Of a stretch of DNA of 64,000 nucleotides, positions 8,746 to 17,728 are shown one piece after another. The notes beneath the pieces are model-generated. The model was not told where the DNA came from and made no database searches. It saw nothing but the letters and a program-made list of their open reading frames with translations. The number at the start of each line of letters is the position of its first letter. Position 1 is the stretch's first letter. A program made the translations under genes and the position numbers. Source of the DNA: Streptomyces antibioticus (GTDB lineage Bacteria; Actinomycetota; Actinomycetes; Streptomycetales; Streptomycetaceae); contig NZ_CM007717.1 of the NCBI RefSeq assembly GCF_002019855.1, positions 3,869,636 to 3,933,635 of the forward strand. Direction: 5' to 3'.

Positions 8746-9573
8746 TCACGGCATCGCGAGGTCGGCGACCACCGCGGCATGGTCGGAGGGCCAAATGCCG
8801 TCCACGGGCCCGTGCCCGGCCCGCCGTACGGCCCGCACATGCCCCTCGCCGACGGGACCGGGCGGCCCCACGTGGATGTAGTCGATCCGCACGGGAGGCT
8901 CCAACAGCCGCGCGGCATAGGGATTCTCGGGCGACCAGGTCACGCCTGGCGCACCCGGCTCGGCATACTCCCAGGCATCGAGAAGGACTTGACCGGGCAC
9001 GGCGGAAGGAGCCTTGTACCCGCCGAAGAGACGTATCTCGTCGGAGTCGGGCCAGGCGTTGAAGTCACCGGTGACGACGGCCGGGAACGGGGTGCCGTGC
9101 TTGTGTCGCTCCACGAACCGCGCGAGCGCGGTGACTTGCTCCTGCCGAACGGCCGAGGCGCCGGGTGCGGAGGTGAGGTGGGTGGTGAAGAACGGCACCT
9201 CGTACGCCGGGGCGGCCAGCCGGGCGTGGAGCGCGAGGCGGCCGTCGGCGAGGTCGTCGGGGGCGGGCAGCAGCAGGGTGTCCTGCGCGGTGATGGGCCA
9301 CCGGCTGAGGACGGCATTGCCGATGTCGACGCCCCCTTCCTCCCCCTCCGGAAGCCGCCGCCGCCACCGCTCGGACGCGGGCGAGGGCGCCCAGGCCCAG
9401 TACAACCCCAAATCGTCGGCGAGCCACCCGGCGAGATTCTCACCCCCGGCGGCCCACACCTCCTGCAACCCCACCACGTCCGGCCGCAACTCCCGCAACA
9501 CGGTGAGAATCGCCTTCTGCCGAGCCTCCCAGGGCCCGAACCGCCACCACAGATTCCAGGTCACCACACGCAT
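8746..9573 (-). CDS. Endonuclease/exonuclease/phosphatase family protein
   Basis: 275-residue EEP-fold metal-dependent phosphoesterase. The family motifs run in order: TWNLWW at the N-terminus, GLQEV (metal Glu), TTHLT, TGDFNAWPDS (Asp/Asn pair) and the C-terminal PSDHAAV (catalytic His). No signal peptide, so probably cytoplasmic. The fold covers nucleases, phospholipases and phosphatases, and sequence alone does not select one. It is a single-gene unit divergent from the nitroreductase-like gene at 9654. Confidence 0.9.
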   Translation of the reverse strand: MRVVTWNLWWRFGPWEARQKAILTVLRELRPDVVGLQEVWAAGGENLAGWLADDLGLYWAWAPSPASERWRRRLPEGEEGGVDIGNAVLSRWPITAQDTLLLPAPDDLADGRLALHARLAAPAYEVPFFTTHLTSAPGASAVRQEQVTALARFVERHKHGTPFPAVVTGDFNAWPDSDEIRLFGGYKAPSAVPGQVLLDAWEYAEPGAPGVTWSPENPYAARLLEPPVRIDYIHVGPPGPVGEGHVRAVRRAGHGPVDGIWPSDHAAVVADLAMP

Positions 9574-9653
9574 GCCCCACCACCCGCCGTCGCCCCACCG
9601 GTGTCGGGGACCATTGAAGCAACAGCACCTCGCGTGAAGGAGTGCGAAGGACC

Positions 9654-10055
9654 ATGTCCCGGCCGAGCAGTGATCTCCGTTTCCGTGCGACGACCGGTTT
9701 TCAGCGGTATGTCGCCAACCCGGTTCTGCGCAGACTGCCGTTCCACACCGTGCTGGAGACCACCGGCCGGGTCTCGGGCCAGCCTCGGCGGACGCCGTTG
9801 GGCGGGCGTCGGGTCGGGGACTCGTTCTGGCTGGTGTCGGAGTTCGGGGAGCGTTCGCAGTACGTGCGCAACATCCTGGCCGACCCCCGCGTCCGGGTCC
9901 GGATCCGCGGCCGCTGGTACACGGGCACGGCCCACCCCCTCCCCGACGACGACCCGGTGGCCCGCCTGCGCACCCTCCCCCGCTTCAACAGCACGGGCGT
10001 CCGCGCCCTGGGCACGAACCTGCTGACGGTCCGGGTGGATCTGGACCGGGGCTGA
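9654..10055 (+). CDS. Deazaflavin-dependent nitroreductase-like protein
   Basis: 133-residue small split-barrel protein of the nitroreductase/F420H2-dependent (Ddn-like) family. Recognisable elements are LETTGRVSGQPRRTPL, then SFWLVSEFGE and the YVRNILADPRVRVRIRGRW segment, near the usual length of the family. It would reduce a substrate with F420H2 or bind a flavin; substrate unknown. ATG 9654 follows a GAAGG ribosome binding site; the upstream in-frame ATG (9642) is less likely. It is convergent with the aldehyde dehydrogenase, 11 bases apart. Confidence 0.85.
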   Translation: MSRPSSDLRFRATTGFQRYVANPVLRRLPFHTVLETTGRVSGQPRRTPLGGRRVGDSFWLVSEFGERSQYVRNILADPRVRVRIRGRWYTGTAHPLPDDDPVARLRTLPRFNSTGVRALGTNLLTVRVDLDRG

Positions 10056-10066
10056 GGGAGCGGCTC

Positions 10067-11518
10067 TCAGCCCGGCCAGACGATCGACTGGATCTCGCTG
10101 TACGCGTGCAGGGCGTAGGAGCCGACGTCGCGGCCCACTCCGCTCTTCTTGAAGCCGCCGAAGGGGGCCTCCATGTTGCGGGCGACCGTGTTGACGCCGA
10201 CGCCGCCGGCGCGGAGGCGGCGGGCTACGCGGAAGGCGCGGGCGACGTCCGTCGACCAGACGTAGTCGATCAGGCCGTAGTCGCTGTCGTTGGCGAGGGC
10301 GATGCCCTCCTCCTCGTCGTCGAAGGGGACGACCGTCACCACCGGGCCGAAGATCTCCTCCCTCGCGACCCGCATGTCGTTGGTGCAGTCGGCCAGGAGG
10401 GTGGGGGAGATGTAGAAGCCCCGGTCCAGGGGCGGGCGTTCGCCGCCCGTCACGACCACCGCTCCCTCCTTGCGGCCCAGTTCGACGTACGACTCCACCC
10501 GGTCGCGGTGGGGGGACGAGATCACCGGGCCCACGGCCGTGGTGCGGTCGCTGGGGTCACCGACCTTCAAACGGCCCGCGTAAGCAGCCAGTTGGGTCAC
10601 CAGACGGTCGTACACCCCCCTCTGCGCCAGTACCCGCGTCGGCGCCGTGCAGATCTGGCCGCTGTAGAAGGAGAACGTCGTGCCGATGCCCGCCACCGCC
10701 GACGGTACGTCCGCGTCGTCGAAGACGAGTGCCGCGCCCTTGCCGCCCAGTTCCATGAGCTGGCGTTTCATGTCGCGGCCGCACGCCTCGGCGATGCGCC
10801 GGCCCACGGCGGTCGAGCCGGTGAAGCTCACCATGTCGACGTCCGGGGAGTCCACCGCCGCCTCACCGACCGCCACCGAGCGCCCGGAGACGACGTTCAC
10901 CACGCCGGGCGGGGCGCCGGCCGATTCGAGGGCCTCGGCCATGCGGTAGACGGACAAGGGGTCCTGCGGGGCCGGTTTCACCACCACCGTGTTGCCCATC
11001 GCGAGGGCCGGGGCCACCTTGCCCGCCGCGTTCGCCCAGGGGTTGTTGTAGGAAGTCACGCAGGTGACGACACCGACCGGCTGGCGGACGGCCAGCGCGC
11101 CCATGACGGCCGCCCGCCCCATCGGCCCGGCTTCATTCACTTGCGGCGGGATCGCCCACTCCGCCGGTTCCACGCGTGCGTACCGGCGGAAGCGGGCCGC
11201 GGCCACGCCGACCTGCATGCCGCGCGCGGTCCCGGTCGTCGCCCCCGTCTCGGCGCGGGCGAGGGTGGTGTACGGCTCCGCATGGGCGCGGATCACTTCC
11301 GCCGCCCGGCCGAGCACCGCCGCGCGCTCCTCCGGCGGGGTGCGCGACCACGGCCCGAACGCCTCCCGGGCCGCGGCGCAGGCGTCCCGCACCTGGTCCG
11401 GCGAGGCTTCCGGTGCCAGGCCGACGCACTCCTCGGTCGCCGGGTCGGTGACCTCGTAGTACCCGCCGTCCGGCTCGGTCCAGGCGCCCCCGACGAACAG
11501 CCGCTGCCCGCCGCTCAC
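10067..11518 (-). CDS. NAD(P)-dependent aldehyde dehydrogenase
   Basis: 483-residue aldehyde dehydrogenase oxidising an aldehyde to its acid. The catalytic Cys is in GQICTAPTR, the general-base Glu in MELGGKG, the cofactor-site Lys in VVVKPAPQDP, and FTGSTAVGRRI forms the NAD turn. The GTG start overlaps the stop of the upstream amidohydrolase (GTGA), so it is the last gene of the 17.5 to 10 kb minus-strand operon. It probably processes an aldehyde released earlier in the same pathway. Confidence 0.93.
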   Translation of the reverse strand: MSGGQRLFVGGAWTEPDGGYYEVTDPATEECVGLAPEASPDQVRDACAAAREAFGPWSRTPPEERAAVLGRAAEVIRAHAEPYTTLARAETGATTGTARGMQVGVAAARFRRYARVEPAEWAIPPQVNEAGPMGRAAVMGALAVRQPVGVVTCVTSYNNPWANAAGKVAPALAMGNTVVVKPAPQDPLSVYRMAEALESAGAPPGVVNVVSGRSVAVGEAAVDSPDVDMVSFTGSTAVGRRIAEACGRDMKRQLMELGGKGAALVFDDADVPSAVAGIGTTFSFYSGQICTAPTRVLAQRGVYDRLVTQLAAYAGRLKVGDPSDRTTAVGPVISSPHRDRVESYVELGRKEGAVVVTGGERPPLDRGFYISPTLLADCTNDMRVAREEIFGPVVTVVPFDDEEEGIALANDSDYGLIDYVWSTDVARAFRVARRLRAGGVGVNTVARNMEAPFGGFKKSGVGRDVGSYALHAYSEIQSIVWPG

Positions 11519-13245
11519 CGGGTGCTCACGGTCCTGGTGTCCCGGCCGGAGCGCAGGACGCGGCCCGGTACCGCGCCGGTGACCACGTCGTCGCGGATCG
11601 CGGCCACCCCGTTGACCCAGACCGCGCGCACGCCGAGCGCCCGGGAGTCCAGGCGGGGGCTGTCGCCCGGCAGATCGTGCACGAGGGTCGCCTTGTCCGC
11701 GTCGATCCGCTCGGGGTCGAAGAGGACGAGGTCGGCGTGGAAGCCCTCCTGGATACGGCCGCGTCCGCGCAGCCCGAAGAGCTGGGCCGGATCGTCGGTG
11801 AGCATCTTCACCGCCTGTTCGAGCCCGACCAGTCTCCGCCCGCGCAGACAGTCCCCGAGGAACCGGGTGGTGTACGGCGCCCCGCACATCCGGTCCAGAT
11901 GGGCCCCGGCGTCGGAGCCGCCCAGCAGGACGTCCTCGTGCTGCCAGGTCTCCGCGCGCAGCGCCCAGGACGCGGGGTCGTTGTCGGTCGGCATGGGCCA
12001 CAGCACCGTGCGCAGGTCGTCGGCGGCGCAGATCTCGACCAGGCAGGCGAAGGGGTCCAGGCCGCGTTCGGCGGCGATGTCGCGGACGACCCGGCCGGTG
12101 AGGCCGTCGTTGGCGGCGCTGTAGGTGTCGCCGATGACGTACCGCCCGAAGTCGGTCAGCCGCCGGAACACCCCGGCCTCCTTCGAGGCGGCGTGGCGCA
12201 GCATCTCGGCGCGGACGGCGGGTTCGCGCAGGCGGGCGATGCGCTCGGGGACGGGCAGGCCGAGGACCGGTCCCCAGCCCGGGATGAGGTTCAGCGCGCA
12301 GAACGTGCCCAGGGACATGTTCATCGGCGTGAGGATCGGCATGGTCAGGGCGACGACCCGGCCGCCCGCCTTCCGGGCCCGCTCGCTCGCGTGGAGCTGG
12401 CGCGGCACCCGCTGCGGGACGGCCGCGTCGACGGTGAGGACGTTCCAGTTCAGGGGGCGTCCGGCGGCCGCGCTCATCTCCACGAACAGATCGATCTCGG
12501 CGTCGCTGAACTGGTCCAGGCAGCCCGCGACGATCGCCTCGATCTGGGTGCCCTCGTGCTCACCGACCGCCCGGGACATGGCGAGGAGTTCCTCGGGGCG
12601 GGCGTGCCGGGAGGCGACGGGACGGCCGTCGCCGTCGGAGTGGGTGGAGGACTGGGTGGTGGAGAAACCCCAGGCGCCCGCGTCCATCGCCTCGTGCAAC
12701 AGCCGGACGATCGAGGAGAGTTGCCCGGCGCTCGGCTGCCCGCCGATCGCGTCCGGACCCATCACGTGCCGTCGCAGCGCGCAATGTCCCACCATGAAAC
12801 CGGCGTTGACGGCGATCCGCCCTTCGAGCGCGTCCAGATACTCCCCGAACGTGCTCCAGGTCCAGGGCGCCCCCTCCTCCAGGGCGACCAGGGACATGCC
12901 CTCCACCTTGGACATCATGCGGCGGGTGTAGTCGGCGTCCTCGGGACGGTCCGGGTTGAGCGGCGCGAGGGTGAAGCCGCAGTTCCCGGCGGCGACGGTG
13001 GTCACCCCGTGGTTCAGGGACGGGGTGGCGTAGGGGTCCCAGAAGAGCTGGGCGTCGTAGTGGGTGTGCGGGTCCACGAAGCCGGGGGCGAGGACGAGCC
13101 CGCCGGCGTCCTCGGAGGTCCGGGACTCCTCGGTGACCTCGCCGACGACGGCGATCCGGCCGTCCCGGATCCCGACGTCGGCGACCCGGGCGGGCGCGCC
13201 GGTCCCGTCCACGACGGTGGCGCCCTTGATGACATGATCGAGCAT
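11515..13245 (-). CDS. Amidohydrolase family protein (D-aminoacylase-like)
   Basis: 576-residue metal-dependent hydrolase of the N-acyl-D-amino-acid deacylase group. Residues 52-60 hold the metal-binding PGFVDPHTHYD, and later GGSDAGAH supplies the conserved Asp region. The C-terminus returns to the small beta-sandwich typical of the superfamily (FHADLVLFDP). A perfect AGGAGG precedes the ATG. In catabolic clusters this group often acts on cyclic amides or lactones or as a ring-opening hydrolase, which is the likely role here. It is coupled to the aldehyde dehydrogenase and lies 30 bases after an LLM oxidoreductase gene. Confidence 0.9.
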   Translation of the reverse strand: MLDHVIKGATVVDGTGAPARVADVGIRDGRIAVVGEVTEESRTSEDAGGLVLAPGFVDPHTHYDAQLFWDPYATPSLNHGVTTVAAGNCGFTLAPLNPDRPEDADYTRRMMSKVEGMSLVALEEGAPWTWSTFGEYLDALEGRIAVNAGFMVGHCALRRHVMGPDAIGGQPSAGQLSSIVRLLHEAMDAGAWGFSTTQSSTHSDGDGRPVASRHARPEELLAMSRAVGEHEGTQIEAIVAGCLDQFSDAEIDLFVEMSAAAGRPLNWNVLTVDAAVPQRVPRQLHASERARKAGGRVVALTMPILTPMNMSLGTFCALNLIPGWGPVLGLPVPERIARLREPAVRAEMLRHAASKEAGVFRRLTDFGRYVIGDTYSAANDGLTGRVVRDIAAERGLDPFACLVEICAADDLRTVLWPMPTDNDPASWALRAETWQHEDVLLGGSDAGAHLDRMCGAPYTTRFLGDCLRGRRLVGLEQAVKMLTDDPAQLFGLRGRGRIQEGFHADLVLFDPERIDADKATLVHDLPGDSPRLDSRALGVRAVWVNGVAAIRDDVVTGAVPGRVLRSGRDTRTVSTR

Positions 13246-13275
13246 GGCTGGCTGCCTCCTTCGGCTCCTCGGCGC

Positions 13276-14394
13276 TCAGACGGCCTGCCGGAACCGGGTC
13301 GTCCGGTGGACGGGGTCCGTGTCGATCTTCGGGATCACGTGCTCCCCGATCAGCCGGATCGTCTGGAGCGTCTCCTCCTTCGGCACGCCCACCGGCAGTC
13401 CGAAGGAGAGCTGGTCGGCGCCGGCCTGCTCCCAGCGCTTGCACTGGCGCAGCACCTCGTCCGGATCCCCGCAGATCAACAGCTCCTCTTCCACGAGGAG
13501 TTCGACGAACTCGGGGGTGTACTCGGGGAGGGTGTCGGGCCACACCGGGAAGCCCTCGGGGCGCGGGAAGGTGTCGTGGTAGCGGAAGACGAGCGACGGC
13601 AGATAGTGCAGCCCGCCGTTCACGGCGATCCGGATGGCCTCGTCGTGGGTCGGCGCGCAGATCGCGGTCGTCGTCACCATCACGTTGTCGTTGACGAAGT
13701 CGCCGATCGGCTCGGCGTCCACGATCGCCGTCTTGTACTGCTCCAGCACCCATTCCATGTCTGCGACCTTCTGGATGCTGAAGCCCAGCACGCCGAGCCC
13801 CTTGCGCGCGGCCATCGCGTACGACGGCGGCGACCCGGCCGCGTACCACATCGCCGGGTGGGACTTCCCGTACGGCTTGGGCAGGATCTTGCGCGGCGGG
13901 AGCTGCCAGTGTTTGCCCTGGAAGCCGACGTACTCGTCCTGCGTCCACATCTTGGGGAACTCGGCGATCGTCTCCTCCCAGATCTCCTTGGTGTGGTTCA
14001 TGTCGGTGATGCCGGGGAGGAAGCCGAGGATCTCGTGCGAGCCGGCGCCGCGTCCGCTGCCGAACTCGAAGCGGTTGCCGCTGAGATGGTCGAGCATGGC
14101 GACCTTCTCGGCCACCTTCACCGGGTGGTTGACCTGGGCGAGCGGGTTGAAGATGCCGGAGCCGAGGTGGATGCGCTCGGTGGCGTGCGCCAGATAGCCG
14201 AGGAACACGTCGTTGGCGGAGAGGTGGGAGTACTCCTCCAGGAAGTGGTGCTCGGAGGCCCACGCGTACTTGAAGCCCGAGCGGTCCGCCTCGATGACGT
14301 ACTCGGTCTCCTCCATCAGCGCCTTGTGCTCGGCGAGCGGATCGGTCTCGGCGCGCTTGCCCACGTATCCCTGTACAAAGAGCCCGAACTCCAC
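13276..14394 (-). CDS. LLM-class flavin-dependent oxidoreductase
   Basis: 372-residue bacterial-luciferase-like monooxygenase. It has the N-terminal EFGLFVQGYVG strand, WASEHHFLEEYSH (the His pair usual near the flavin), and the signature AMLDHLSGNRFEFGSGRG. It probably oxidises an intermediate with FMNH2, possibly supplied by the flavin reductase at 53.2 kb in the same putative regulon. The start is GTG 14394 with only a weak ribosome binding site. Two copies of the regulon palindrome lie just upstream (14456-14505), so it likely heads its own transcript down to the aldehyde dehydrogenase. Confidence 0.9.
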   Translation of the reverse strand: MEFGLFVQGYVGKRAETDPLAEHKALMEETEYVIEADRSGFKYAWASEHHFLEEYSHLSANDVFLGYLAHATERIHLGSGIFNPLAQVNHPVKVAEKVAMLDHLSGNRFEFGSGRGAGSHEILGFLPGITDMNHTKEIWEETIAEFPKMWTQDEYVGFQGKHWQLPPRKILPKPYGKSHPAMWYAAGSPPSYAMAARKGLGVLGFSIQKVADMEWVLEQYKTAIVDAEPIGDFVNDNVMVTTTAICAPTHDEAIRIAVNGGLHYLPSLVFRYHDTFPRPEGFPVWPDTLPEYTPEFVELLVEEELLICGDPDEVLRQCKRWEQAGADQLSFGLPVGVPKEETLQTIRLIGEHVIPKIDTDPVHRTTRFRQAV

Positions 14395-14455
14395 GGAGGT
14401 TCACCGTCCCAGGTCCTGGATGGGGTCGAATGCAGTGAGGTGCCGCTGCGATTAC

Positions 14456-14505
14456 CTGACGATCCGTCAGAACACCTCAGCGGTCAATAGCTGACGGCTC
14501 GTCAG
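14456..14505. promoter_or_regulatory. Two regulon palindromes upstream of the LLM gene
   Basis: CTGACGATCCGTCAG (14456-14470) and CTGACGGCTCGTCAG (14491-14505), centres 35 bp apart. The second overlaps the stop codon of the SDR gene. They are two of twelve copies in the window and could repress transcription of the 14394 to 10067 unit. Assignment as operators is inference from recurrence and symmetry. Confidence 0.75.
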
Positions 14506-15272
14506 ATGACGGAGACGCCCGCCAGCCAGCCCCCGTCGATCACGAACGGCTGACCGGTGATGTACGAGGAGTCGTCCGAGGTGAGGAAGAGCGCCAGCCG
14601 CGCCACCTCCCGCGGCCTGCCGATCCGGCCGAGCGGCACCAGCTTGCGGTAGAGCCCGTCCAGCGCCCGGCTCGTCTCCTCCGGGTCGGCGTCCGGGTCG
14701 AGCAGCGACGGGTTGGACATCGCGGTGTCGATGGCCCCGGGGCAGACCGCGTTGACCCGGATCCTGCGGGGCGCCAGCTCCAGCGCGGCGACCCGGGTGA
14801 GCCCGAGCACGGCGTGCTTGCTGGCCGCGTACGCGCCCACGGCCGCCATCCCGGTCAGACCGGTGTAGGAGGCGGTGTTCACGATCGTGCCGCCGTCGGT
14901 CAGTTCCGGCGCGACGGTCCTGATCCCCAGGAAGCAGCCGACCTGGTTGACCTGGACGACCTGGAGGAACTCGTCGAGGGGCGTGTCGACGAGGGCGTTG
15001 AAGCGCAGGATGCCCGCGTTGTTGACGAGCCCGTCGAGACGACCGTACGCCTCCTTGGCGGCCCGTACGGCGGCGGTCCACTGTTCCTCGCGGCCGACGT
15101 CGAGATGGACGTAGAGCGCGCCGATCTCCTCGGCGAGGGCCGCGCCGGGGGCGTCGAGGACGTCCGCTACGACGACCTCGGCACCCTCCTCGCGGAACAG
15201 CCGCGCCTCCTGCTCGCCCTGGCCGCGCGCGGCGCCGGTGACGAGGACGACCCGTCCGTCTAGCTTGCCCAT
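14502..15272 (-). CDS. Short-chain dehydrogenase/reductase
   Basis: 256-residue classical SDR. It has TGAARGQG (cofactor turn), NNAG, Ser plus Y-x-x-x-K as YAASKHA, and the C-terminal TGQPFVIDGGW. An Asp after the second strand (VVVADV) favours NAD(H). Overall it resembles bacterial hydroxysteroid dehydrogenases such as 3-alpha/20-beta-HSD, so oxidation of a secondary alcohol on an alicyclic or steroid-like substrate is plausible. A GAAGGAG site precedes the ATG. It sits mid-operon between two LLM genes. Confidence 0.92.
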   Translation of the reverse strand: MGKLDGRVVLVTGAARGQGEQEARLFREEGAEVVVADVLDAPGAALAEEIGALYVHLDVGREEQWTAAVRAAKEAYGRLDGLVNNAGILRFNALVDTPLDEFLQVVQVNQVGCFLGIRTVAPELTDGGTIVNTASYTGLTGMAAVGAYAASKHAVLGLTRVAALELAPRRIRVNAVCPGAIDTAMSNPSLLDPDADPEETSRALDGLYRKLVPLGRIGRPREVARLALFLTSDDSSYITGQPFVIDGGWLAGVSVI

Positions 15273-15287
15273 GCCGTGCTCCTTCGG

Positions 15288-16208
15288 TCAGAGGTGCGGG
15301 GCGACTTCGGTGCCGAACGCGGCTATCTGGTCGGTGAGTTCGGCCAGGTCGCGGCTGCGGAAGCGGACCTGGATCTGGTCGACGCCCATCGCGGCGTAGG
15401 CGCGCAGGGACTCGGCGAGGGCCTGCGCGGACCCGGTGAGGGTGCGGCGGCCGACGTCCCAGCCGGGGGTGCCGACGTACAGCGGCTCGGTGAGGGCGCC
15501 GACGGTGAAGGGGCGGGTGATACCGGCGTCCTCGCGCAGCCGCCGGATCCGCTCGATCTGCGCGGGCAGCCGGTCCCTGGGGTCGCCCTGGGGCAGCCAG
15601 CCGTCGCCCTTGAGCGCGGCCCGGCGCACGGCCGCGGGCGAGGAGCCGCCGACCCACAGCGGGACGTGCTCCTGGGCGGGTCGGGGGCGCTGCCCGAGCC
15701 CCTCGAAGTCGAACCGTTTCCCGTGGTGGGCCGGGAACTCCTCCGGTCCCAGCGCGGCCCGCAGCGCGTCGATCGTCTCGTCCAGGACGGCGCCCCGCCG
15801 CTCGAAGTCGACCCCGAGGACCTCGAACTCTTCCCTGACGTGCCCGGCGCCGACCCCGAGGATCAGCCGGCCGCCGCTGAGATGGTCGAGGGTGGCGTAC
15901 TGCTTGGCGGTGAGAAGGGGGTGGCGCAGGCCGACGACGGCGACATGGGCCAGCAGCCGGACGCGCTCGGTCACGGCCGCCAGGTGGGCGAGGGTGGCCA
16001 CGGGGTCGTACCAGACCGTGCTCATCGCGCCCGCGAGCCGGCGCGGGATCGCCACGTGGTCGCAGACGGCGATGTACGCGAACCCGGCCCGGTCGGCGGC
16101 CCGCGCGACCGCCACCAGCTCGGCCGCGCCCGCGTCGGCCTCCCAGGGCTCGGTGTAGATCGTGGACTGCGACTGGACGGGGAGCTGGATGCCGTGCGCG
16201 AGGCTCAC
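15288..16208 (-). CDS. LLM-class F420-dependent oxidoreductase
   Basis: 306-residue F420-type LLM protein. Visible features are VCDHVAIPRR, the ATLDHLSGGRLILGVGAGHV signature, PLWVGGSSPAAVRRAA and a C-terminal GVDQIQVRF. It differs clearly from the 13.3-kb LLM protein, so the operon contains two distinct members. The GTG start at 16208 overlaps the stop of the upstream amidohydrolase (GTGA). Substrate unknown; a redox or monooxygenase step in the shared pathway is inferred. Confidence 0.9.
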   Translation of the reverse strand: MSLAHGIQLPVQSQSTIYTEPWEADAGAAELVAVARAADRAGFAYIAVCDHVAIPRRLAGAMSTVWYDPVATLAHLAAVTERVRLLAHVAVVGLRHPLLTAKQYATLDHLSGGRLILGVGAGHVREEFEVLGVDFERRGAVLDETIDALRAALGPEEFPAHHGKRFDFEGLGQRPRPAQEHVPLWVGGSSPAAVRRAALKGDGWLPQGDPRDRLPAQIERIRRLREDAGITRPFTVGALTEPLYVGTPGWDVGRRTLTGSAQALAESLRAYAAMGVDQIQVRFRSRDLAELTDQIAAFGTEVAPHL

Positions 16209-17461
16209 CGCGGGCTCCACAGGCCGTCGGAAGTGAGTCCGAGCAGTTCGATGGCGTTGCCGCGGACGATCCGCTCGACCACGTCCGGGTCCAGGTGCCC
16301 CATCTGGGCCTCGCCGACCTCGCGGGACTTCGGCCAGGTGGAGTCGGAGTGCGGGTAGTCGGTCTCGTACAGGACGTTGCCGACGCCGATCGCGTCCAGG
16401 TTCCTGAGCCCGAAGGCGTCGTCGAAGAAACAGCCGTAGACGTGGTCGGTGAAGGTCTCCGACGGCGGGCGGTGGACCTTGTCGGCGACGCCGCCCCAGC
16501 CGCGGTTCTCCTCCCAGACGACGTCGGCGCGCTCCAGGATGTAGGGGATCCACCCGATCTGACCCTCGGCGTACATCACCTTCAGGTCGGGGAAGCGTTC
16601 GAACTTGCCGCTCATCAGCCAGTCGACCATCGAGAAGCAGCAGTTGGCGAAGGTGATGGTGGAGCCGACGGCGGGCGGGGCGTCCGCGGAGGTGGACGGC
16701 ATCCGGCTGCTGGAGCCGATGTGCATGGCGACGACCGTGCCGGTCTCGGCGCAGGCCGCGAGGAAGGGGTCCCAGTAGTCCGTGTGCACGGACGGCAGGC
16801 CGAGGTGCGGGGGTATCTCGGAGAAGGCGACCGCCCGCACCCCGCGGGCGGCGTTGCGCCGCACCTCCGCCGCGGCCAGCTCGGCGTCCCACAGGGGGAT
16901 CAGGGTGAGCGGGATCAGCCGGCCGCGCGCTTCGGGGCCGCACCACTCCTCCACCATCCAGTCGTTGTAGGCGCGCACGCAGAGCAGGCCCAGCTCGTGG
17001 TCGGCGGCCTCGGTGAAGGTCTGCCCGCAGAAGCGGGGGAAGGTGGGGAAGCAGACGGCGGACTGGACGTGGTTGACGTCCATGTCGGCGAGCCGGGAGG
17101 GGACGTCGTAGGAGCCGGGGCGCATCTGCTCGTAGGTGATGACCTCCAGCTTGATCTCGTCGCGGTCGAAGCCGACGGCGGTGTCCAGCCGGGTGAGGGG
17201 GCGGTGCAGGTCCTCGTAGACCCACCAGTCGCCGACCGGGCCCTCGTCGCCGGGCTCGCCCATGACGGGCTTGAACCGGCCGCCGAGGAAGGTCATCTCC
17301 TTCAGCGGCGCGCGGACGATCCGGGGGCCGGTGTCGAGGAACTTCTTCGGCAGGCGGTCCTGCCAGACGGTCGGGGGTTCGACGGTGTGGTCGTCGACGG
17401 AGATGATCGCGGGGAGGGGGGTGGTGGGGGTCTGGGTCGTCGATTCGGCTGTGGTCTCCAT
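16205..17461 (-). CDS. Amidohydrolase 2 family protein (ACMSD/decarboxylase-like)
   Basis: 418-residue metal-dependent hydrolase of the amidohydrolase-related group that includes o-pyrocatechuate decarboxylase-like enzymes. It has VDDHTVEPP at the N-terminus, MHIGSSSRMPS in the middle, and YETDYPHSDSTWP near the C-terminus (the metal Asp). Such proteins hydrolyse or decarboxylate cyclic carboxylates. First gene of a five- to six-gene minus-strand operon. ATG 17461 has no ribosome binding site, but a TACCGT -10-like hexamer lies seven bases upstream, suggesting a leaderless transcript; a regulon palindrome is immediately beyond. Confidence 0.9.
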   Translation of the reverse strand: METTAESTTQTPTTPLPAIISVDDHTVEPPTVWQDRLPKKFLDTGPRIVRAPLKEMTFLGGRFKPVMGEPGDEGPVGDWWVYEDLHRPLTRLDTAVGFDRDEIKLEVITYEQMRPGSYDVPSRLADMDVNHVQSAVCFPTFPRFCGQTFTEAADHELGLLCVRAYNDWMVEEWCGPEARGRLIPLTLIPLWDAELAAAEVRRNAARGVRAVAFSEIPPHLGLPSVHTDYWDPFLAACAETGTVVAMHIGSSSRMPSTSADAPPAVGSTITFANCCFSMVDWLMSGKFERFPDLKVMYAEGQIGWIPYILERADVVWEENRGWGGVADKVHRPPSETFTDHVYGCFFDDAFGLRNLDAIGVGNVLYETDYPHSDSTWPKSREVGEAQMGHLDPDVVERIVRGNAIELLGLTSDGLWSPR

Positions 17462-17482
17462 GGTGGGCACGGTAGCGCTGAT

Positions 17483-17497
17483 CTGACGGATCGTCAG
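17483..17497. promoter_or_regulatory. Regulon palindrome in amidohydrolase promoter
   Basis: CTGACGGATCGTCAG, 22 bases upstream of the ATG at 17461. On the minus strand it covers the region between the presumed -35 and -10, a position suited to repression. The sequence is near the consensus of the twelve-site set. Confidence 0.75.
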
Positions 17498-17517
17498 CTA
17501 ACGTGCGGGCCGACCTG

Positions 17518-17600
17518 TGGACCGGGGTGGGCCGAGGTGGACCGGGGTGGGCCGGGGTGGACCGGAGTGGACCGGGGTGGGCCGGGGTGGGCCGAAGTGG
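17518..17600. repeat. Tandem 10-bp repeat upstream of afsR
   Basis: About eight head-to-tail decamers alternating GGTGGACCGG and GGTGGGCCGG. They lie in the 231-base gap between the amidohydrolase promoter and afsR. No ORF uses them. The exact 10-bp period equals roughly one helical turn, so phased protein binding or slippage growth are both possible. Confidence 0.85.
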
Positions 17601-17728
17601 GGCGCCCGCTTGTGAGGGGCGTGTGAACCGTGTGCGCTGCGGCGGCGTCCGGAACCTCGGGAGGCTGACGGTTCCGCCCCGAGAGGGCAAACTGACCTAG
17701 TAGTGCAGAAGCTTGTTAGGGGAGCCTG

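Noticed and set aside
17518..17600. CRISPR array or satellite with spacers
   Set aside because: The repeats are 10 bp with no spacers; no cas genes occur in the window.
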